Part shown: positions 21,280 to 33,373 of the stretch, in pieces
How positions within the stretch are numbered: the first letter of the stretch is position 1
How the letters are laid out: each line of letters opens with the position of its first letter
Assembly (NCBI GenBank): GCA_030035585.1
Contig: CM057468.1
Location: forward strand, 50,464,145 to 50,528,144
DNA length: 64,000 bases
From: Dugong dugon
Taxonomy: Eukaryota; Chordata; Mammalia; Sirenia; Dugongidae
Reading direction: 5' to 3'
Notes under the pieces: generated by a model
Seen by the model: the letters and a program-made list of their open reading frames with translations, nothing else
The model's database searches: none
Told to the model about the DNA's origin: nothing
Made by a program: the position numbers and the translations under genes

Positions 21280-24200
21280 TTTTTCTTCCCCCATTTTTTT
21301 TTTAAATTGTACTTCAGGTGAAGGCTTACAAAACAAATAGTTTCTCATGAAACAGTAGTACACATATTGTTTTATGACATTGGTTAACAGTGCCACGACA
21401 TGTCAACCCTCTAACTTCTCAACCTTTTTTTTTTTGGTGAAAATACACATAGCCAAAGATACACCATTTCAAAAATTTCTACATACACAGTTCAGTGACA
21501 CTGATTATGCTCTTCTAACTGTGATGCTATTCTCACTTTAGATGAAGGCTTACAGAACAAAATAGTTTCTCATTTAACAGTTACTACAAATGTTGCCCTA
21601 TGACAATGGTTAATGATCTCACAACACATCAACAATATCCTTACTCAACCATGGGTTCCCTAACACCAGCTTCCTGGTCCCCTTCTGCCTTCTGGCCCTT
21701 ATCAGTGGACTCCTGTACCTCGTTAGTCTCATTTGGTTTTATGGGGCTGTCCACTCCCAGGCTGAACAGTGAACCTTGGAGATAACTTCACCACTGAGCT
21801 AAAAGGGTGTCTGGGGGCAATACTCTCGGGGTTTCTCCAGTCTCCTTTAGGCCAGTAAATCTGGTCTTTTTTGTGTGTGCTAGAATTTTGTTCTACATCC
21901 TTCTCCAGCTCTGTCCAGAACCCTCTGTTGTGATCCCGGTCAGAGCAGTCAGTGGTGGTAGCCAAGCACCATCTAGCTGTACTGGACTCAGTCTGGTGAA
22001 GGCCTTGGTAGCTGTGGACAATTAGTCCTTGGGACTAATCTTTTCCTTGTATCCTGTTCTCTTCATTCTCCCTTGCTCCCGAAGGGATGAGACCAGTGGA
22101 GTATCTTAGATGGCCGCTCACAGGCTTTTAAGACCCCAGACACTACTCACCAAGGTAGAATGTAGAACATTTTCTTTATAAGCTGTGTTATGCCAATTGA
22201 GCTAGATGTTCCCTGAGACCATGGTCCCCACAGCCCTCCGCCCAGCAATTCAGTCTCTCAGGGAGTTTGGATGTGTCTATGGGGCTTCCATGACCTTTCC
22301 TTGTACAGGTTGTGCTAGGCTAGTTTCCCCTGTATTGTGTATTGTCTCACCCTTGACCCAAGATACCACTTATCTATTGCCTATTTAGTATTCCCCCCCC
22401 CCCCACCCCTCCCATCCCTGGTAACCAACCAATATTGTTACATTTTGTGTGTGAACTTTTTCATGGGTTTTTACAATAGAGGTCTCATACAATATTTGTC
22501 CTTTTGTCATTGACTTATTTCACTCAGCAAAATGTCCTCCAGTTTCATCCATGTTATGAGATGGTTCACAGACTCATTGTTGTTCTTTCTCGTTGCATAG
22601 TACTCCATTGTGTGTATGTACCACAGTTTGTTTATCCATTCATCTGTTGATGGGCATCTAGGTTGTTTCCATCGTTTTGCTATTGTGAACAATGCTGCCA
22701 TGAACATAGGTGTGCATATGTTTATTCGAGTGACGACTCTTATTTCTCCAGGATATATTCCTAGGAGTGGGATTGCTGGATCGAATGGTATGTCTATTTC
22801 TAGCTTTCTGAGGAAGCGCCATATCATTTTCCAAAATGGTTGTATCATTTTGCATTCCCACCATCTGTGCAGAAGAGTTCCGATCTCCCCGCAGTCCCTC
22901 CAACATTTGTTATTTCAGGTGTTTTTGGTTTGTGCCAGTAATGCCGGGGTGAGATGGTATCTCATTGTGGTTTTAATTTGCATTTCTCTAATGGCTAGTG
23001 ATCGCAACCATTTCCTCATGTGTCTGTTGGTCATTTGAATGTCTTCTTTGGTGAAGTGTCTGTTCATTTCCTTTGCCCATTTTTTAATAGGATTATTTGT
23101 CTTTTTGTTGTAGAGGTGTTGGATTTTCTTGTAGATTATGGAGATTAGACCTTTGTCTGACTTGTACTGTCCAAAAATTGTTTCCCAGTCTGTAGGTTCT
23201 CTTTTGACTCTTTTGGTGAAGTCTTTTGAAGAGCATAGGTGTTTGATTTTTTAGAAGATCCCAGTTATCTAGCTTATCTATTGGGGTTTGTGCATTGATG
23301 GTTATGGTTTGTATCCTGTTAATGCCGTGTGTTAAGGCCTGAAGTGTTGGTCCTATTTTTTCTTCTATGAACTTTATAGTTTTAGGCTTTATATTCAGGT
23401 CTTTGATCCATTTTGAAGTAGTTTTTTGTATACAGCGTGAGGTATGGGTCCTGTTTCATTTTTTTGCATATGGATATACAGTTTTGCCAGCATCATTGTT
23501 AAAAAAGACTGTCTCTTCCCTATTAGATGGACTTTAAGCCCTTGTCGAAGATCAGGTGACCTCAGGTGGATGGATTTACATCTGGGTTCTCAATTCTGTT
23601 CCATTGGTCAATGTATCTGTCGTTGTACCAGTACCAGGCTGTTTTGACTACTGTAGCTGTATAGTAGTTTCTGAAGTCAGGTAGTGTGAGTCCTCCAACT
23701 TTATTCTTCTTCAGTAGTGCTTTACTTTTTCGGGGCTTCTTCCCTTTCCATACAAAGTTAATGATTAGTTTTTCCATCTTTTTGAAGAATGTTGTTGGTA
23801 TTTGGATCAGGATTGCATTGTATTTGTAAATTGCTTTGGGTAGAATTGTCATTTTCACAATGTTGAGTCTGCCTATCCATGAGCATGGTATGTTTTTCCA
23901 TTTATGTAGATCCCTTTGGGTTTCTTGCAGTAGTGTTTTGTAGTTTTCTTTGTATAGGTCTTTTACATCCCTGGTCAGATTTTTTCCTAAGTATTTTATC
24001 TTTTTAGGGGCTATTGAAAATGGTATTGTTTTCCTGATTTCCTTTTCATCGTTCTCCTTATGGTGTCTAGGAATCCAACTGATTTTTGAATGTTTATCTT
24101 GTATCCTGCTACTCTGCTGAATCTTTCTATTAGTTCCAGTAGATTTCTCGTGGAGTCTTTAGGGTTTTCTATGTATAGTATCATATCATCTGCAAACAGG

Positions 24201-26077
24201 GAGAGTTTAACTTCTTCATTACCAATTTGGATGCCCTTTATTTCTTTTTCTTGCCTTATTGCTCTAGCTAGAACTTCCAGCACAGTGTTAAATAGGAGTG
24301 GTGATAAAGGGCATCCTTGTCTTGTTCCTGTTTTCAAGGGGAATGTTTTCAGCCTCTCTCCATTAAGAATGATGTTGGCCATTAGTTTTGCATAGATGCC
24401 CTTTATTATGTTGAGAAATTTCCCTTCTATACCTATTTTATTGAGAGTTTTTATCAGGAATGGGTGTTGGACTTTGTCAAATGCCTTTTCTGTGTCTTTT
24501 GAGATGATCATGTGATTCTTTTCTTTCCTTTTATTTATGTGGTGGATTACGTTGATTGATTTTCTAATGTTGAACCATCCTTGCATACCTGGTATGAATC
24601 CTGCTTGGTCGTGGTGTATTATTTTTTTGATATGATGCTGAATTCTATTGGCTAGAATTTTGTTGAGAATTTTTGCATCTATATTCATGAGAGATATTGG
24701 TCTGTAATTTTTTTTTTGTGATGTTTTTGCCTGATTTTGGTATCAGCATTATGCTGGCTTCATAGAATGAATTTGGAAGTGTTGCTTCCTCTTCTATGCT
24801 CTGAAATAGCTTGAGTAGTACTGGTACAAGCTCTTCTGTAAATGTTTTGTAGAATTCTCCAGTGAAGCCATCTGGGCCAGGGTTTTTTTTGGTTGGGATT
24901 TTTTTTATTGCCTTTTCAATCTCTTCTCTTGTTATGGGTCTGTTCAGATTTTCAAGATCACTTTGTTGTAGTTTGGGTAGGCCGTGTGTTTCTAGACATT
25001 TATCCATTTCCTCTAGGTTTTCAAATTTGTTGCAGTATAGTTTTTCATATATTCTGTTATAATCCTTTTTATTTCAGTTGGGTCTGTTGTAATGTCCCCC
25101 ATTTCATTTCTTATTTGGGTTGTTTGTGTCCTCTCCTGTTTTCCTTTTGTCAGTCTGGCCAGTGGTTTGTCAATTTTGTTGATTCTTTCAAAGAAACAAC
25201 TTTTGGTTTTGTTGATTCTTTCTATTGTTTTTCTGTTCTCTATTTCATTTATTTCTGCTCTGATATTTACTATTTCCTTTCTTCTAGTGGTTGTGGGCTT
25301 TTTTTGCTGTTCTCTTTCTATTTGTTTGAGTTCTGTAGTTAATGTTTTGATTTTGTCCCTTCCTTCTTTTTTGATATGTGCATCTATTGCTATAAATTGT
25401 CCTCTGAGGACTGCCTTTCCTATGTCCCAAAGGTTTTGGTATGATGTGTTTTCATTCTCATTTGATTCTAGGAAGTTTTTGATTCCATCTCTGATTTCCT
25501 CCACCACCCAGTGATGTGTAAGCAGGGTATTATTCAGTTTCCATGTAAATGATTTTTTTTCCCTTGCTCCTTCTATTGTTAATTTCTACCTTGATGGCAT
25601 TGTGGTCAGAGAAGATACTTTGAATTATCTCAACATTTTGGATCTTGTTGAGGATTGCTCTGTGGCCTAAGATGTGGTCTATTCTGGAGAACATTCCATG
25701 TGCACAGGAAAAGAATGTGTACTTTGCAGCGGTTGGATGGAGTGTTCTATATATGTCTATGAGGTCAAGTTGGCTGATTGTGCCCTTTAGGTCTTCTGTA
25801 TCTTTGCTGAGGTTCTTCTTAGTTGTTCTGTCCTTTACTGAGAGTGGTGTGTTGAAGTCTTCTACTATTATTGTGTAACTGTTAATTTCTCTTTTCAGTG
25901 TTGTTAGAGTTTGTTTTACGTATTTTGGAGCCCTGTCATTGGGTGCGTAGATGTTTATTATGGTTATGTCTTCACGATGGATCATCCCCTTAATCATTAT
26001 ATAGTGTCTTTCTTTGTGTTTTATGGTAGATTTTGTTTTGAAGTCTATTTTATCTGAGATTAGAATTGCCACTCCTG
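21280..26077 (-). mobile_element. L1-c, 4.8-kb young L1 at tail of L1-a
   Basis: This is a - strand L1 with an impure inverted poly(A) tail (21,280-21,303), a long 3' UTR (to about 22,480) and most of ORF2. It is truncated in the endonuclease region at 26,077. A 19-base duplication flanks it with one mismatch: eight A's then GCGTATATGTT at 21,261-21,279, and eight A's then GTGTATATGTT at 26,078-26,096. A C-run lies at 22,391-22,403. Low decay and close similarity to L1-f mark a recent subfamily. Confidence 0.92.
22490..26072 (-). pseudogene. L1-c ORF2 remnant (endonuclease, RT, C-terminus)
   Basis: This is L1 ORF2p, an endonuclease plus reverse transcriptase, here lacking its first ~60 codons. 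The endonuclease part (26,072-25,530) keeps DFNTPL and SDHN, which carry metal-binding and catalytic residues of the L1 endonuclease. The RT part (24,688-24,011) shows [23 protein letters not shown] and [15 protein letters not shown], with FADD at 24,185-24,196. The C-terminal part (22,848-22,507) ends MKLEDILLSEISQ and stops a little early. Between these blocks the frame is broken by a handful of stops or shifts, for example near 25,525, 25,010, 24,690 and 23,860. It is non-functional but well preserved. Confidence 0.88.
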
Positions 26078-26096
26078 AAAAAAAAGTGTATATGTT

Positions 26097-26173
26097 GTTG
26101 ATTCACTCAACACACATCCATGAGTACCAAAGATACGCCAGACACAGTCCTTGCCCTTGTGGGACTTACCTAC
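26097..26173 (-). repeat. L2-like fragment next to L1-c
   Basis: TTGATTCACTCAACACACATC followed by CAGACACAGTCCTTGCCC looks like the reverse complement of an L2 3' end, which typically ends in GAATGAATGA. A solo LTR separates it from the 26,880-28,060 stretch. Confidence 0.45.
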
Positions 26174-26689
26174 TGTCTTAGTCATCTAGTGCTGTTATAA
26201 CAGGAATACCACAAGTGCATAGCTTTAACAAACAGAAGTTTATTCTCTCATAGTCTAGTAGGCTAGAAGTCCAAATTCAGGGCTCCAGCTCCAGGGAAGG
26301 CTTTCTCTATAGGCTCTGGAGGAAGGTCCTTGTCATCAATCTTCCCCTAGTTGAGGAGTTTCTCAAACCAGGGATCCCAGGTCCAATGGATGTGCTCTGC
26401 TCCTGGAACTGCTTTCTTGGAGGTATGAGGTCCCGTTGTCTCTCTGCTTGCTTCTCTCTTTTATATCTCAAAAGAGATTGGCTTTAGACAAAACCTAACC
26501 TTGTAGGTTGAGTCCTGCCTTATTAACATAACTGCCTGTAATCCTGCCTCATTAACATCCTAGAGGTAGAATTTACAACACATTGGAAAATCACATCAGT
26601 TGACAAAATGGTGGACAATCACAATACTGGGAATCATGGCCTAGTCAAGTTGACACATATTTTGGGGGGACACAATTCAGTCCATGACA
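26174..26689 (-). mobile_element. Solo LTR, copy 1 of an afrotherian-like family
   Basis: It begins TGTCTTAGTCATC and ends CCATGACA, as TG...CA ends require. An exact 5-base duplication CCTAC flanks it (26,169-26,173 and 26,690-26,694). In its own orientation it starts TGTCATGGA and ends GACTAAGACA, as MaLR-type LTRs do. No internal region is present, so the two LTRs recombined or only one remains. At least three more copies lie in this window (40,201, 45,098 and 62,714). Confidence 0.85.
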
Positions 26690-26694
26690 CCTAC

Positions 26695-28117
26695 AGACTG
26701 CAAAATCTGCCCTTGATTATTCTTTTCTTTTTTATCCTGAAAGTGGAAATTATTTAGCTATCTGGAAGAATCTAGAACATGCTGTCAGCTTCTGAGTCAT
26801 CCAGCTTTTGTCAAGTCAAAATTATCCACGAGTGAACAGTTGCTGCAAAATCTATTAATAAGGTCCTTTGCCAATACCCACTCATCCAGCCAACAAATGC
26901 TCTAGGGACAGAGAAAAAAAAAAAAAAACAAAGTTCTGCTCACCTGGAGCTTAGAGCCTAGGGGTGACAGGACAGGCAGAGCACAGTGAACACATAAACA
27001 GGCAAATGTGTGGTGTGACAGATGGTGAAAGTACCTTGGAGAAAAATGCTCAAGGACTGAGGAGAAGTAGCAATGGAGGAGGTTGCTATTTAATCTAGAA
27101 GGAGTTGGGGAGAATTTCAATGATTCGGTAACATTTGAGTGGGGACTTAAAGGAAATAAAGGGAAAGAGTGTTCTGGGCAGAGGGAATAGCAAGTACAAG
27201 ACACGGAGCAAGATTATGCCTGATGCATGTGTTTAAGGAACAGCAAGGAGGCCAGTGTAGGATGAGCAGAGTGAGTTGGGGGAAGGGGGTAGTAAATCAA
27301 AATTAGATCAGAGAAGTACCTCAGGTCAGAGGCTTGTAGGCATTGTAAGGACTTTGGTTTTTACCGAAGTGAGATGAAAAGCAATCAAGGGTTTTGAGCA
27401 GAGAAATAACATGATATGACTTACGTTGTTAAAGGATCATACTGTCAGTGACTGAAGACTGTAGAGTGGCATGGGCAAAAACAGGAAGCCTGGTTTGGAG
27501 GATATGGAACTAATCCAGGGTAGAGATGGTGGTGGCTTGGATGAAGGTGGAGGATGTGGAGTGAGGCAGTAAAACCAATAAGATTGGGTGATGGATTTTG
27601 TATGGGATGTGGGAGAAGGAGAGAAGTCAAGGATGACTCTAAGATTTGTGGCCTGAGCTACTATAAAGATGAAGTTGCCATGAACTGAGATGAGGAAGAC
27701 AGTGGCCAGAGCAGATATGGGGGTGAAAATCAGGAGATTATTTTTCTAAGAGGCACTCTGTAGTAGGCAACTGGATATACGAGTCTAGAGTTCAGTTGAG
27801 TTTGAGATAGAAACACAAATTTTTGAGTCACCAGCATGTAGATGGTATTTAAAGCCATAAAATTGGATAGATCACCTAGGAAGTGAGTATAGGTAGATAA
27901 GAGAAGAGGCCTGAAGCGGTGGAGATTAGAGGAGTGAGGTGGGGCAGTGAAGGGCAATTTAGTAGGATCCAGGCACCAAAGACCCACTGGAGTTTAGTGG
28001 TTACTAAATTTAAAGTCAGATGAGTTAGTGGGTTATATTTTTTCCCAGCAACATTCAGCTATGCAAGTGTAGTTATGTAGTAAGCAGAGTGCTGAATTTA
28101 ACCAGAGCTGAGGTTTT
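26695..28117 (-). repeat. Ancient interspersed repeat, family unresolved
   Basis: From about 26,880 to 28,060 the sequence follows a widespread old mammalian repeat that I recognise but cannot name with certainty. Markers are GGAACAGCAAGGAGGCCAGT (27,237), ACTTTGGTTTTTACC (27,350), AAGTCAAGGATGACTC (27,625) and GGCAACTGGATATACGAGT (27,765). Its left flank looks like an inverted L2 3' end, and the same flank pattern recurs near 41,030-41,760. An A-run lies at 26,913-26,928. I see no gene, and the 85-100 codon ORFs here are chance. Confidence 0.5.
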
Positions 28118-28212
28118 GCTACTGAAAACCCTGTGGAGCACAGTTCTACTTTGACACACATGGAGTCTGCATGACTTGGAATGGACACGACGGCAACTGG
28201 TTTTACTAGTTT
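28118..28212 (+). mobile_element. AfroSINE 3' portion
   Basis: Only the second half is seen, from TACTGAAAACCCTGTGGAGC to GGACACGACGGCAACTGG. The tRNA-like head is missing or too decayed. Confidence 0.65.
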
Positions 28213-28529
28213 GGAGTTTTGCCAGGTGGAGTCAATGAAGGGGATAGAGGAGATATTGTGTTGAGGGTGTATGCAAAAGAATAACTAAATAATAATGATC
28301 CATGAAAATGGCATGGCACAGAAACACAAGGGCACAAGAACATCCAACATCCTTTGCTTTGATGGTAATGTTCTATTAAAAAACTTTCCAGAAAGTTGGA
28401 TATTAATTTTTTTTTTAGCTGCTATGTTAGCGGATGGTGAACATGAGTTTTCCTGTCACTGGAGAGACATATTGAACATTCTACATTACAAATCAAATGA
28501 TACACCAATTTATAAGTTGACCTTTGGTT

Positions 28530-28727
28530 ACCCATTACTGTCAAGTCAATTCCAACTCACAGTAACCCTATAGGACAAAGTAGAACTTTCCGATAGATTT
28601 CCAAGCTTGTAACCTTTACAGGAGCAGACTGCCACATCTTTCTCCCACAAAACAGCTGGTGGTTCGAACCACTGACTTTTCTGTTAGTTGATGAGCACTT
28701 TAAACACTGTGCCACAAGGGGTCCTTT
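28530..28727 (-). mobile_element. AfroSINE, subtype 3
   Basis: The tail TACTGTCAAGTCAATTCCAA is followed by TCCAAGCTTGTAACCTTTAC and GCAGACTGCCACATCTTTC, then a head ending GTGCCACAAGGGGTCCT. The middle block GGAGCAGACTGCCACATC separates this subtype from subtypes 1 and 2. An RTE 3' end abuts it at about 28,735. Confidence 0.85.
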
Positions 28728-28734
28728 AACATTT

Positions 28735-31700
28735 GGTTATTGTTAGGTGCCCTCAAAATGGTTCCAACTCATAGCGACTCTGTGAACAACAGAATGAAAC
28801 ACTGCTTGGTCCTGTACCATCCTCACAATTAGTGCTATGTTTGAGCCCATTGTTGCAGCCACTGTGTCAATCCATCTCATTGATGGTCTTCGTCTTTTTT
28901 GCTGACCCTCTACTTTACCAAGTATGATGTCCTTCTCCAGGGACTAGTTCTTCCTGATAATATGTCCAAAGTATGTAAGACAAAGTCTCACCATTCTTGC
29001 TTCTGGCAGTTCATGGTATATTCAATATTCTTCTCCAACATCATAATTCAAAGGCATCAGTTCTTCACTCTCCCTTATTCATTGCCCAGCTTTCGCATGC
29101 ATATGAAGTGATTGAAAATATCATGGCTTGGGTCAGGCACCTCTTACTCCTTAAAGTAATATCTTTGCTTTTTAACACTTAAAAGAGGTCTTTTGAAGCA
29201 GATTTGCCCAATGCAATATTTTGTTTGATTTCTTGGACTGCTGCTTCCATGAGGTTGATTGTGGATCCAAGTAAAATGAAATCCTTGACAATTTCAATAT
29301 TTTCTCCATTCATCATGTTGTTACTTATTGATCCAGTTGTGAGGATTTTTGTTTTCTTTATGTTGAGGTGTAATCCATGCTGAAGACTGTAGTCTTTGAT
29401 CTTCGTCAGTAAGTGCTTCAAGTTTTCTTCACGTTCAGCAAACAAGGTTGTGTCACATGCATATAGAAGTTTGTTATCAGTCTTCCTCCAATCCTGATGC
29501 TGAGTTTTTCTTCTTGGATTATTTGCTCAACATACAGATTGAATAAGTATGGTGAAAGGATACAACACTAACACCGACCTTTGCTGATTTTAAACCACAT
29601 GGTATCTCCTTGTTCTGTTCCAAAGACTGCCTCTTGGTCTATGCACAGGTTCTGCATGAGCACAATTAAGTGTTCTGGGATTCCCATTCTTTGCAATGTT
29701 ACCCATAATTTGTTAGGATCTACATAGTCGAAAGCCTTTGAATAGTTAATAACACAGGTAAACATCTTTCTGGTATTTTCTGCTTTCAGCTAAGATCCAT
29801 CTGATATCAGCAATGATATCCCTTGTTCCATCTCCTCTTCTGAATCTGGTTTGAATTTCTGGCAGTTCCATGTCAATGTACTACCACAACCATTTTTGAA
29901 TTATCTTCAGCAAAATTTTACTTGAGTGTGATATTAATGGTATTGCTCGACAATTTCCGCATTCTGTTGGATCACCTTTCCTTGGAATGAGCACAAATAT
30001 GGATCTCTTCCAGTCAGTTGGCCAGGTAGCTGTCTTCCAAATTTCTTAGCATAGACGAGTGAGCACTTCAAGGGTTGCATCAGTTTGTAGAAACATCTCA
30101 GTTAGCATTCTGTCAATTTCTGGAGCCTTGTTTTTCACCAATGTCTTCAGGGCAACTTGGACTTCTTCCTTCACTACCATCAGTTCTTGATCACCTGCTA
30201 CCTCCTGAAATGGCTGAATGTTGATGAATTCTTTTTGGTACAGTGACTCTGTGTGTTCCCTCCATCTTCTTTTGATGCTTCCTGTGTCATTCAGTATTTT
30301 GCCCATAGAATCCTTCATTATTGCAACTTGAGGCTTGAATTTTTTCTTCAGTTCTTTCAACTTGAGAAATGTCAAGTGTGTTCTTCCCTTTTGGTTTTCT
30401 AACCCCAAGTCTTTGCACATTTTATTGTAATACTTTACTTTGTCTCCTTGAGTCACTCTTTGAAATCTTCTCTTCAGCTCTTTTCTTCATCATTTCTTCC
30501 TTTTGCTTTAGCTACTCTACATTCAAGAGCAAGCTTCAGAGTTTTTTCTGACATCTATTTTGGTCTTTCTTTACTGTCTTTTTAATGTCCTCTTGCCTTC
30601 TTCATGTATGATGTCCTTGATGTCATCCCACAACTTGCCTGGTCTTCGGTCATTAGTGTTCAATATCTCAAATCTATTCTTGAAATTATGTCTAAATTCA
30701 GGCGGGATATACTCAAGTTTGTACTTTGGATCTCGTGGACTTGTTTTAATTTTCTTCAGCTTCAACTTGAACTTGCATATGAGCAATTGATGGTCTCTTT
30801 CTCTGACTGATGATATTGAGCTTTTCCATCATCTCTTTCCACATATGTAGTGGATTTGATTCTTGTGTATCCCATCCAGAGAGGTCCACGTGTTTAGTCA
30901 CTGTTTATGTTGTTGATAAAAGGTTATTTCCAATGAAGAGTTCGTTAGTCTTGCAAAATTCTATCATGAGATCTCCCTTGTCATTTCTATCACCAAGGCC
31001 ATATTTTCCAACTACCCATCCTTCTTTGTTTCCAATTTTCCCATTCCAATCATCAGTAATTATCAATGCATCTTGATTGCATGTTTAATTTCAGACTGCA
31101 GAAGTTGGTAAAAATCTTCAATTTTTTCGTCTTTGACATCAGTAGTTGGTGCATAAATTTGAATAATAGTTGCATTAGCTGGTCTTCCTTGTTGGTATAT
31201 GGATATTTTCCTATCATTGACAGCATTGTACTTCAGGATAGATCTTGAATGTTCTTTTTGGTGATGAATGCAATGCCATTCCTCTTCAATTTGTCATTGC
31301 CAGCATATTAAACCAAATGATTATCCAATTCCAAACAGTCAATACCAGTCCATTTCAGCTCACTAATCCCTAGGATATAGATCATCAAACATTCCACTTC
31401 ATTTTTGATGACTTCCAATTTTTCTAGATTCATACTTCGTACCTTCCATGTTTCAATTATTAATGTGTGTTTGCAGCTGTTTCTTCTCATTTTGAGTCGT
31501 GCCCCATCAGCAAGTGAAGGTCCCGAAAGCTTGACTCCATCCACTTCATTAAGGCTGACTCTGCTTTCAGGAAGCAGCTCTTTACCAGTCATATTTTGAG
31601 TGTCTTCCAACCTGAGGGCCTCATCTTCCGGCACTATACCAGACAATTTCCACTGCTATTCATAAGGGTTTCAGTGGCCAATTTTTTCAGAAGTAGATTG

Positions 31701-31865
31701 CCAGGTCTTTCTTCCTAGTCTGTCTTGGTCTGGAAGCTCTGCTGAAACTTGTCTACCGTGGGTGACCCTGCTGGTACTTGAAATACTGGTGGCATAGCTT
31801 CCAGCATCACAGCAACCCACAAGCCACCACAGTACAACAAACTGACAAAGTGGTGGACCATGGTT
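28735..31865 (-). mobile_element. RTE-a, nearly full-length RTE (BovB-like) LINE
   Basis: The 3' end (TTGTTAGGTGCCCTCAAAAT) lies at the left and the 5' region at the right. Order along the element: 5' region (31,865-31,650), endonuclease start near 31,550, reverse transcriptase, and a 3' UTR ending in the tail shared with AfroSINEs. Its length of about 3.1 kb matches a full RTE. I found no convincing target-site duplication. Confidence 0.85.
29100..31646 (-). pseudogene. RTE-a single ORF, decayed
   Basis: RTE LINEs carry one ORF with an AP-type endonuclease followed by a reverse transcriptase. The endonuclease start is visible at 31,646-31,308, with TWKVRSMNLEKLE and ILGISELKWTG, the latter including the conserved Glu. 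RT pieces appear at 30,456-30,046, 29,765-29,568 (YSKAFDYVDPNKLW) and 29,445-29,179 (LHLNIKKTKILTTGSIS). The catalytic tetrad reads YACD at 29,452-29,463 in place of YADD, so one catalytic Asp is lost. Multiple frameshifts and stops separate the pieces. It cannot mobilise itself or SINEs. Confidence 0.85.
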
Positions 31866-32920
31866 AGGCTGTCTGAATACCCCAGAACTTACCAACATGA
31901 TCAGATGGCAAAATTAAGTTTTAACCTGTAGCACTAAGGTTCTGTGATTTCACACGGCATAAATGCCCCATGAAGCCTGCCAGAAGAACCAGCTGAGCTC
32001 TCATGCCTTCTGTAGTGGACACTGTAGATTGCCTCCCAAAGCCACCCCCGATCCTTCTTCTTACTTACTTACTAACAAAACTTTTATTCTATTCAGGTAT
32101 GAGAAACCTTGTGTTTCAATGGAGGCCAATCTCCTTCCCCAGCACCAGGAGGTACATATTGATCAGACAAGGACTATATGGTAATTCTATTCCTCCTACC
32201 AATGACTAGCTTAGCGACTTAGTGGTGGGCAAGCAATGCCATTCTGACCATGAGATGGGAAGAGGGTCCTTTCAGAAATGGAAAAAAATTAAGTAATTAT
32301 GACAATATAATATTGCAATATAATAAGTATAACAATTATCTTCATTACTTCTAGAAATGGAAATTTTTAAAATAATTGTAAGTCAAAAGAAAAGAATAAT
32401 CTAGAAATTTTTTGACTGCCCACCACCCCTAAGAAAACTCTTCTGACATTTTGGTGTATGACTTCTTACCTTTCAGCATTTTTTCTATGCCTATGGGTAT
32501 ACACACACATATAAATAAATTAAAAAATAATAAAAGGACATAATTTACATCAGATTGGTTCAAGGAGTAAATCATCTTTGGAGAAGAAGGAAATAATGAC
32601 CCATGAAGGGGAGCCAGTTCCCTCAAAGCTGACAAACGAGAGTGCCCTTTTGGTGCCTGTCTTGCCAGGTTCATTTGTTTAATTGCATGCAGCTTATATC
32701 TGCTCCAAGACGTTTTAATTAAGGTGATCCATTAAGGCTTTTATTTTAATAGAATTTTTAAATGACATAAAAGCAAATTCTGGTGTGGTGGTGAAGATCT
32801 AGCTACAAGATGAAGCCAAGGATTTGCTTCAACATAGAATGGGGGTGGGCTGGATATAGATGAAACAAGATTGCCCATGAGCTGGTTGTTATTGAAGCTG
32901 GATGATGGACGGAGAGATGG
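31866..32920. other. Unique DNA, nothing recognised
   Basis: I see an AT-rich patch (32,280-32,400), a small TTAC repeat (32,061-32,073) and no nameable repeat or gene. Confidence 0.4.
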
Positions 32921-33373
32921 ATTGACAGCACCATGGAGTCAACTCTGACTGATAGAGACCTTATGTATAACAGAACAAAACATTGCCTGAAGAACAAAAT
33001 GGACTTGCATCGTCCTCATGATCACCAGCATTATTCAAATCCATGTTTGTGGCTATTGTGCCAATCCATCTCACTGAGAGTCCCCCCCCCCCCACCATTG
33101 GTCCTCTGCTTCACCAAACATGATGTCCTTTCCTAGCAACTGATCCCTCCAAGTGAGTCAGACAGTGGTCTAGTGTGATCCATAAGGTTTTCATTGGTTA
33201 ATTTTCAGTAGATCACCAGGCCTTTCTTCCTAGTTTGTCTTAGTCTGGAAGCGCTACAGAAACCTGTCTACCATGGGTGATCCTGCTGATATTTGAAATA
33301 CCTGTGGCATAGCTTCCAGCATCACAGCAACATGCAAGCCACCACAGTATGACAAACTGTCAGACTGGTGGTG
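32921..33373 (-). mobile_element. RTE-b, internally deleted RTE
   Basis: The left part (32,921-33,152) is an RTE 3' UTR (for example TTGTGCCAATCCATCTCACT at 33,057), and the right part (33,153-33,373) is the RTE 5' region also seen at 31,650-31,865 (GCATAGCTTCCAGCATCACA). The whole ORF between them is missing. The junction lies near TGATCCCTCCAAGTGAGTC (33,142-33,160). A C-run sits at 33,083-33,095. Confidence 0.75.

Noticed and set aside
20177-21600. A tandem repeat of one L1 3' UTR
   Set aside because: The two blocks belong to separate insertions, L1-b and L1-c. Different target duplications and the L1-a tail lie between them.
25092-25514. 140-150 codon hydrophobic frames on the + strand that look like membrane proteins (also near 24,893 and 22,610)
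   Set aside because: They are antisense shadows of L1-c ORF2. The A-rich L1 coding strand reads as Phe, Leu, Ser and Ile-rich text on the other strand.
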